From: Aminipila sp047974845
GTDB taxonomy: Bacteria > Bacillota > Clostridia > Peptostreptococcales > Anaerovoracaceae
DNA length: 20,654 bases
Direction: 5' to 3'
NCBI GenBank assembly: GCA_047974845.1
Contig: JBKECQ010000087.1
Location: 1 to 20,654 of the forward strand
Numbering within the stretch: the stretch's first letter is position 1; each line of letters starts with the position of its first letter. Positions 15,940 to 20,654 of this stretch are shown one piece after another. Position numbers and translations under genes: made by a program. The notes beneath the pieces were generated by a model. It was not told where the DNA came from, did no database searches, and was given only the letters and a program-made list of their open reading frames with translations.

Positions 15940-16572
15940 ATGAAAAAAAAGATTATAACACTTTCACTTTTGACTTTGATTATTTTCGCACTTACCGCTT
16001 GTTCTCAAACCGATGTTGTAGCAAACAAAGCTGTTACAACCTTTGAAACTGTATTAAATACAGATACTAGCAGAGTACTAATAGATGAAGATGAGTATGC
16101 TTTAATATCACCTAACAATACTGAACGTTTTTCGTTTAACAAAAATATTGCAATTTCGTTTGAGCTTGCCCCTTTTGTAGATGCAGGGCTTGATGTGACA
16201 AAGCTCCCAAGCCATATTAAAGTTGATGGTAATAATCTTGTTATCAGTATGGAAAACAAGGATTATTCAAACAAAACCACAGTAAACACAGTTTTTGATG
16301 AGCTGGTAAAAAATAATAGAGATGCTATCGGTTATCATGCCGAGCTTGACCATTTTGGTGTGGCACTTGGTAACGGCAATATGTTTGAGTGGGCAAAGGA
16401 TATTACAACAAATGACAAGGATATTGTTTTTGTGCTTGACCCACAGGCATTTATTGATATAGGCGTTGATGTGGAAAATGTAGACGGTTGGCTATTTGCA
16501 AAGGTTAAAACCATGGATAACGGAAAAAAGGTGGAAGTGAATAAGTTGCTTAAACCTTACAATATCAACTAA
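15940..16572 (+). CDS. Predicted lipoprotein of unknown function with internal duplication
   Basis: The 210-residue protein has a lipoprotein signal peptide with lipobox LTAC and lipidated C21, so it is anchored on the outer face of the membrane. The ATG at 15940 follows AAGGAG, which overlaps the copA stop. Two segments resemble each other: about residues 70-105 (PFVDAGLDVTKLPSH) and 165-200 (AFIDIGVDVENVDGW), each flanked by beta-strand-like stretches, suggesting a duplicated module. It is not rich in Cys, Met or His, so simple copper chelation is not evident. Position as the last gene of the copper operon suggests a role in extracytoplasmic copper handling or stress (inference). No family is recognised. 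Confidence 0.8.
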   Translation: MKKKIITLSLLTLIIFALTACSQTDVVANKAVTTFETVLNTDTSRVLIDEDEYALISPNNTERFSFNKNIAISFELAPFVDAGLDVTKLPSHIKVDGNNLVISMENKDYSNKTTVNTVFDELVKNNRDAIGYHAELDHFGVALGNGNMFEWAKDITTNDKDIVFVLDPQAFIDIGVDVENVDGWLFAKVKTMDNGKKVEVNKLLKPYNIN

Positions 16573-16614
16573 TTATGCTCATAAATCCGTTAGCTTTAGA
16601 TTTCTTCCCTAAAT

Positions 16615-16647
16615 AAAAAAGCTGTAATAAAATTACAGCTTTTTTTA
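16615..16647. terminator. Bidirectional terminator between the copper operon and rsgI
   Basis: GCTGTAAT (16621-16628) and ATTACAGC (16632-16639) form a perfect stem around three A, flanked by A6 on the left and T7 on the right. It can therefore terminate the rightward copper operon and the leftward SigI/RsgI operon. A 10-bp tandem repeat (ATGTTATTAA twice, 16691-16710) lies between it and the rsgI stop. Confidence 0.93.
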
Positions 16648-16715
16648 TTTTCTTATTACACAAACTTTCAAAGCATTCCATTTACTTTAAATGTTATTAA
16701 ATGTTATTAAATATT

Positions 16716-17738
16716 CTAATCATCGCTATCATCCTGCGAACTGCCATCATTTGAGTCAGAGTCGGGGTCGGAATCAGAATCCGCATCAGAGTCAAAGTCG
16801 GATACGGAATCTGAATCCGCATCATTATCGAACTTATCTTCTGTAATTTCTGAGTCTAGTTTTTTCTCCTCCAAATCAACACCATTTGATAAAGTCTCTT
16901 TTTCTATTGTTTTATTATCATCCTCTTTGTCTATGTCGTCATTATCCTCTAGGTCTTCTAGCCTGTCTTTTAATACATCCATTACCTCTTTGTTTTTCAT
17001 TAGAGACGGTTGTTTTTGTAGCATTATTAGAAGCTTATCCATAGGCATATCTTCCAGAATATCTTCTAATTCTTCGCCTTTAACGACTTTTTGTGCAATA
17101 TATATACCCAAGTTCTCTTCCTGTTTTTTTGCAGTTTCAATATCTTTTTTATTTCCTTTTAGATATATTGCCCATTCAGACCCAAACATTTTTTTCAAGC
17201 AGGCCTTTAAGCTGTCTTCTTTTTCCACTGCCTTACTCTTCATTAAACCATATCCAACAATTAATGAATCTGAATTATTTACTATAAGTGAGGAAATGTC
17301 CTCTTGTAGGTCAGTAATATTATGCCCTATTAGTGCCTGTAAATGAGACTCCGAAACAGAACCGTCATAGGAAACTGCCCCTATAACTTTAAAGTCTTTA
17401 TCAAGTTGTAACTGTACGCCTTTCTGTCCGTCAAGTGAATCCGTAGCATATATATTTGTTGTTACATTTGGTACTATAAAACAGGTAAAAACTATTGCTA
17501 TTACCACTGCCACTGCGGCTACTCTACGTAGAACCGAAGGCTTAATTTTATTATTCTTAAAGGGTACAACAATACCATCCTTAAAGTTGCTTTCATTATA
17601 TAAATCTTCCGTCAAAACAAATATGCAATCACCTATTTTAATTCCATCCTTTTTTGATATCCGAAGAATTTCACCATCATCAGTCATAACGAGGCAATAC
17701 TCTTCTTTTATTTCAAGTACCATTACCTTAAGATACAT
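16716..17738 (-). CDS. rsgI: RsgI-like membrane anti-sigma factor with Asp/Ser-rich tail
   Basis: The 340-residue single-pass protein begins with an RsgI N-terminal domain (about 1-55; VLEIKEEYCLVMTDDGEI) that in relatives holds SigI inactive in the cytoplasm. A transmembrane helix (about 71-90) and an extracytoplasmic region follow. The usual post-membrane motif around Asn-Pro-Ser is missing; the place reads TDSLDGQKGVQLQLD. No carbohydrate-binding domain follows. The last 75 or so residues are strongly acidic, and the final part is almost all Asp and Ser, encoded by degenerate GAATCNGA-type repeats (about 16745-16830 on the plus strand). The ATG at 17738 follows GAGG and overlaps the sigI end by 11 bases. 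Anti-sigma identity is well supported by the N-terminus and neighbour; the signal is unknown. Confidence 0.88.
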   Translation of the reverse strand: MYLKVMVLEIKEEYCLVMTDDGEILRISKKDGIKIGDCIFVLTEDLYNESNFKDGIVVPFKNNKIKPSVLRRVAAVAVVIAIVFTCFIVPNVTTNIYATDSLDGQKGVQLQLDKDFKVIGAVSYDGSVSESHLQALIGHNITDLQEDISSLIVNNSDSLIVGYGLMKSKAVEKEDSLKACLKKMFGSEWAIYLKGNKKDIETAKKQEENLGIYIAQKVVKGEELEDILEDMPMDKLLIMLQKQPSLMKNKEVMDVLKDRLEDLEDNDDIDKEDDNKTIEKETLSNGVDLEEKKLDSEITEDKFDNDADSDSVSDFDSDADSDSDPDSDSNDGSSQDDSDD

Positions 17739-18402
17739 GATTACACCTCGCTCCCTTTATCCAATAAGTTAAGCCGGGAAAATTTTTAACAAATATTATC
17801 ATTGTAGCTAAAATAAATTTCTTACTTTTCTTAACTACCTTTTCTGTTACTTTTGTCAATTTCGCCACTTCACGTATAGGCAACTTTTTTTTCCTATATG
17901 TAAGCTCCACAGTAGGTATATCTCTACTGGTTTGTTCTGCAATCCTTACTGCATTTTTTCGTGTATCCTTATGCTTTGGGCATTGGTCTGCCAAACATTC
18001 TAAAGTTATCCCAAAATACAATAGTTCTTTGCGATAACAAGTTATTTCCTGTTGCAACTGACTATTGTCAGAAACCTCTATTTCCTCTTCAATAAAAAGT
18101 TCTTCGCTTTTATCACCTAATTCCTCTAGGGAAATTGTTTTTGGTTGATTACTTAATTTTGCAAAGTGATTCTTTAATCTACTTTCCATGACTATCTTAG
18201 CGAACCCCATAAAGTTTCCACGATCCTCTTCATATTTTTCTACAGCTTCCGCAAATGCCAATAATGCTATACTGAATTCTTCATCATTTTCAATAGAAAT
18301 ATATCTTCCCGTCATGTTACTGGCTGTTCGTATAATAAAAGCCATGTGTTGTTCTACCAGATTATCAAGATTTTTAATAGTAATCCTTTCACCTGGAATC
18401 AC
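17728..18402 (-). CDS. sigI: RNA polymerase sigma factor SigI
   Basis: The protein matches the SigI family: MAFIIRTASNMTGRYI, then ENDEEFSIALLAFAEAVEKYEEDRGNF for the core-binding region 2, and a C-terminal region 4-like part with LPIREVAKLTKVTEKVVKKSKKFI. It would direct RNA polymerase to its own promoters once RsgI releases it. The start is uncertain. A longer reading from TTG at 18468 has no binding site and runs through a perfect 17-bp inverted repeat; GTG at 18402 follows GTGGGTG at a normal distance and gives 224 residues. The final 11 bases overlap rsgI, coupling their translation. It follows the second DUF4956 gene, so sigma and anti-sigma are part of the VTC operon. Confidence 0.9.
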   Translation of the reverse strand: MIPGERITIKNLDNLVEQHMAFIIRTASNMTGRYISIENDEEFSIALLAFAEAVEKYEEDRGNFMGFAKIVMESRLKNHFAKLSNQPKTISLEELGDKSEELFIEEEIEVSDNSQLQQEITCYRKELLYFGITLECLADQCPKHKDTRKNAVRIAEQTSRDIPTVELTYRKKKLPIREVAKLTKVTEKVVKKSKKFILATMIIFVKNFPGLTYWIKGARCNHVS

Positions 18403-18417
18403 AAAATCACCCACTTT

Positions 18418-18457
18418 CTGTAAATATGATAATACTGCAATATTATCATATTTACAG
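18418..18457 (-). repeat. Perfect 17-bp inverted repeat in front of sigI
   Basis: CTGTAAATATGATAATA (18418-18434) and its exact complement (18441-18457) enclose a 6-base loop. The structure begins 12 bases after the preceding DUF4956 stop and ends immediately before the presumed sigI ribosome binding site. No U-tract follows in the minus direction. It could be an attenuator, an mRNA stabiliser or an operator. Confidence 0.8.
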
Positions 18458-18469
18458 TTAATAGACAAT

Positions 18470-19144
18470 TTATATTGACTGAGTATTATTTGCCAAAAGG
18501 TTAACGCTGTCTATTCCTCCAAGTTCAAAAATATTTCTAATTACATTGTTACTTTCTTTCTCCGGCAACTCTACCTCATACACTAGCTCAAAGGAATCGG
18601 CTAAGACATTTTTTGCCTTAACGAAGCTCCCCCCTTTTATATTGTCAACTATACTTTGTATTTCATCAAGGTTAGTGCTACTTCCTCTTATTACCATCAT
18701 CATATTATTAGCGCTTTCACTTTTATTTCTGCTAAAAACCATTACCACTGCCAATACAAGACTTCCCACAATGCCAATTAAATAGCTTTGTGTTGCTGCT
18801 GCCATACCAATAGCCATGCTCCAAAATATAAATCCTATATCTCTTGGATCCTTTATATTTGTTCTAAACCTCACAATTGAAAGTGAGCCCAGCATACCCA
18901 ACGAAAGGGCTAAGTTAGATTGTATTAAATCCATCAATACTGTGGATATAAATGCAAGGGTCACCAATGTCACCCCAAACTTGGGTCTATATGATTCTTT
19001 AATATTAGCAAGCTTATAAGTTCCCAGCATAAACATTGCAAGTATTAATGCCATTCCTAAGCTCTGAATAACATCCATGGTATTTGGATTATTTGAAATC
19101 ATACTTATAAAATGTTCTATATTTTTTTGAAACTGATTAATCAT
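18470..19144 (-). CDS. DUF4956 membrane protein (second tandem copy)
   Basis: The 224-residue protein has about four hydrophobic helices in the first 140 residues, with the family signature VRFRTNIKDPRDIGFIFWSMAIG. A soluble C-terminal domain of about 80 residues follows, including MMMVIRGSSTNLDEIQ, FELVYEVELPEK and GGIDSVNLLA. It is a clear paralogue of the protein encoded just upstream at 19198-19866, aligned along the whole length. DUF4956 proteins often sit beside VTC-domain proteins; a role as membrane partner of polyphosphate synthesis is plausible but unproven. The ATG at 19144 follows TGGAGG. Confidence 0.85.
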   Translation of the reverse strand: MINQFQKNIEHFISMISNNPNTMDVIQSLGMALILAMFMLGTYKLANIKESYRPKFGVTLVTLAFISTVLMDLIQSNLALSLGMLGSLSIVRFRTNIKDPRDIGFIFWSMAIGMAAATQSYLIGIVGSLVLAVVMVFSRNKSESANNMMMVIRGSSTNLDEIQSIVDNIKGGSFVKAKNVLADSFELVYEVELPEKESNNVIRNIFELGGIDSVNLLANNTQSI

Positions 19145-19197
19145 TGTATTCCTCCATATTTATAATAAAAAGTCTATTTTTTTCTAAGATTTATTAT

Positions 19198-19866
19198 TTA
19201 GACTACCTTTGTTTCAGGTGCTAAAAAGTTAATGCCGTGTATTCCGTCCATATCACTTAAAAGTGCTAATATGTGATTTTCTTCTTTTGGTTTCATCTGT
19301 AGTTCATATACCATCTCAAATGAGTCTGAAAAAATATTTTTACATTGAACCGAAGTTCCCGGCATATCTCCAAAGAACTTCTGTACCTTGTCAAGACTTG
19401 CTCTTGACCCACGTATCACCATCATCATAGTTTTTTTCTTTTTAATTGCATGATTGAATATAATTAAAAGTGTTCCTAATATTAATGAGCTAATCAGTCC
19501 TATACTAAAAGCACCAACTGCCGATGAAATTCCTATTGCCAATGCCCAGAAAATAAAACCTAAATCCCTTGGATCTCTCGTATTAGTCCTAACACGACAT
19601 ATTGAAAAAGACCCCAATACCCCTAGAGATAGCAACGGATTGTTTTGAATTAGTGCTAGTAAAACAGTAGAAACAAAGCTTATCATAACCAAAGTTATAT
19701 TGAACTTTTTATTGTAGGTCAATGAATCATGGCATAATCTGTAGGTAATAAACATTATTGCTGATAAAACCAAAGTAAATCCTAGACTTATTATTAAATC
19801 TATCGGAGAAATTACATTAATTTGCGAAAAGCCCTGCTCATTAAAAATTTCTAAAAAATTGTTCAT
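19198..19866 (-). CDS. DUF4956 membrane protein (first tandem copy)
   Basis: The 222-residue protein has the same layout as its downstream paralogue: four predicted helices, the motif CRVRTNTRDPRDLGFIFWALAIG, and a C-terminal domain with MMMVIRGSRASLDKVQ, FEMVYELQMKPK and GIHGINFLAPE. The two copies have clearly diverged, so they may form a hetero-oligomer. The ATG at 19866 is preceded by AAAGGA and lies 22 bp after the VTC gene, with 53 bp to the next copy. Confidence 0.85.
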   Translation of the reverse strand: MNNFLEIFNEQGFSQINVISPIDLIISLGFTLVLSAIMFITYRLCHDSLTYNKKFNITLVMISFVSTVLLALIQNNPLLSLGVLGSFSICRVRTNTRDPRDLGFIFWALAIGISSAVGAFSIGLISSLILGTLLIIFNHAIKKKKTMMMVIRGSRASLDKVQKFFGDMPGTSVQCKNIFSDSFEMVYELQMKPKEENHILALLSDMDGIHGINFLAPETKVV

Positions 19867-19888
19867 TATTATAATTCCTTTCTAATTT

Positions 19889-20611
19889 CTAGTAATAATA
19901 TTGCTTTAATAGTGCCCTAGATGTTCCAAACTTGCTGGGTGGCTTTTTGGTCAAATCACAATGTGATAAAACCTCTTGAATTTGCTTAAATAAAAAGCGG
20001 TCGTATTTTATCTCTAAAATGGTTTGGTCTTTTGGCATAGCCGCCTGAAAATTTATATTATTACTAAAAAGGTCGTAACAAAAATCTCTATACCGAAGAT
20101 TATTATCCATTGTAACTCTTGTATTAAAATCTCTGTGAGTATATGCTCTACGGTCATACTCAACTAAAGATACCGGCCTATGAAGCCTTGTGCTCATCAG
20201 GTCATACGCGTACCTTGCTGTATCGCTATCATAGTTTAACAATACTTCATAGTTACGTTTTAATAATTCCTGTGCGTCATGTCGTGTGATTATCACACTT
20301 TCTTTTAACTCTCTTCCAAAACTTTTTCTTTTTAATTCAAATTTTGCCTTTTTATCATTTGGGTGGTACACCCTGACCCTAATTCTCTTTTTCTGGTCTA
20401 CGTGCTCTTTTTTATCTATATAATCTTCATTTAAGATGCTGTCAAAATACACACTTCGTACAGTATACCCGTTGTATCCACCATATGAATCCGGTGTAAG
20501 CAACTGTGTTAGAGCATCTAAAAGATAAAGTCTGTCTTTTAGAGATATAAGATATTTAACCTCTCTTCGTGATACTGCTAATACGTTAGACTCCTTTGCT
20601 TGCGCGTTCAT
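19889..20611 (-). CDS. VTC-domain protein (polyphosphate polymerase family)
   Basis: The 240-residue protein consists of one VTC domain, the catalytic tunnel domain known from yeast Vtc4, which makes polyphosphate from ATP. Visible motifs are SRREVKYLIS, the basic strands VRSVYFDS and RIRVRVYHP, FELKRKSFGRELKE, LVEYDRRAY, RVTMDNNLRYRD and the metal-binding-type ILEIKYD. Members lacking other domains are common in Firmicutes next to DUF4956 genes. It has no membrane segment, so it probably acts at the inner face of the membrane with the DUF4956 proteins. The ATG at 20611 follows AGGGGG. Upstream sequence to the window end is AT-rich with a TATATAAA stretch that may be part of a promoter. Confidence 0.9.
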   Translation of the reverse strand: MNAQAKESNVLAVSRREVKYLISLKDRLYLLDALTQLLTPDSYGGYNGYTVRSVYFDSILNEDYIDKKEHVDQKKRIRVRVYHPNDKKAKFELKRKSFGRELKESVIITRHDAQELLKRNYEVLLNYDSDTARYAYDLMSTRLHRPVSLVEYDRRAYTHRDFNTRVTMDNNLRYRDFCYDLFSNNINFQAAMPKDQTILEIKYDRFLFKQIQEVLSHCDLTKKPPSKFGTSRALLKQYYY

Positions 20612-20654
20612 TTAATAACCCCCTATTTTTTTATATATATAAATACAATATTAA

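Noticed and set aside
18403..18468. N-terminal extension of SigI from a TTG start
   Set aside because: No binding site precedes the TTG and the extra 22 residues are encoded by the perfect inverted repeat; GTG at 18402 has a better site. Some remote similarity of the last part to SigI N-termini keeps a little doubt.
20618..20623. ACCCCC resembling a SigI -35 element
   Set aside because: It is on the plus strand, has no matching -10 element, and is the complement of the VTC gene's own ribosome binding site.

Overview
This AT-rich window has compact operons with strong GGAGG-type ribosome binding sites and TTG/GTG as well as ATG starts. Together with a SigI/RsgI pair, a rubredoxin/flavodiiron pair and a beta-keto-acid cleavage enzyme, this points to an anaerobic, amino- or organic-acid-fermenting member of the Clostridia/Tissierellia branch of Firmicutes. 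No rRNA, tRNA, IS element, CRISPR array or phage gene was seen, so the species is not assigned.

Region 1 (1-9900, minus strand) is a carboxylic-acid catabolic locus. Reading from 9692 downward it encodes a BKACE-family beta-keto acid cleavage enzyme, a ketopantoate-reductase-family dehydrogenase, a family-1 CoA-transferase, a GntP-type permease and a PAS/AAA+/Fis sigma-54 activator. A near-perfect -24/-12 promoter (9735-9750) lies in front of the first gene. Three 14-bp palindromes sit about 85-140 bp further upstream, where an enhancer-binding protein would be expected to bind. A hairpin closes this operon. It is followed by a three-domain fusion (acyl-CoA dehydrogenase, EtfA-type FAD domain, rubredoxin) and a flavodiiron oxygen/NO reductase that runs off the left edge. 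Together these two look like a complete electron path from an acyl-CoA to O2 or NO.

Region 2 (9900-16650, plus strand) is a copper-handling locus: an OmpR-type response regulator, a histidine kinase with a tiny Cys/Met/His sensor loop, a 35-residue membrane peptide, an HMA-TauE/SafE-cupredoxin fusion, a CopA Cu(I) ATPase and a lipoprotein with an internal duplication. The same 19-bp direct-repeat operator (two TCTCCATA units 11 bp apart) precedes both the regulator gene and the effector operon, suggesting one autoregulated circuit.

Region 3 (16716-20611, minus strand) is an apparent operon of a VTC-domain polyphosphate polymerase, two tandem paralogous DUF4956 membrane proteins, the sigma factor SigI and an RsgI-like anti-sigma factor. 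The anti-sigma factor lacks the usual Asn-Pro-Ser cleavage motif and ends in a long Asp/Ser tail. A shared bidirectional terminator separates regions 2 and 3. The most novel-looking units are the acyl-CoA-to-flavodiiron pair and the VTC/DUF4956/SigI/RsgI operon.
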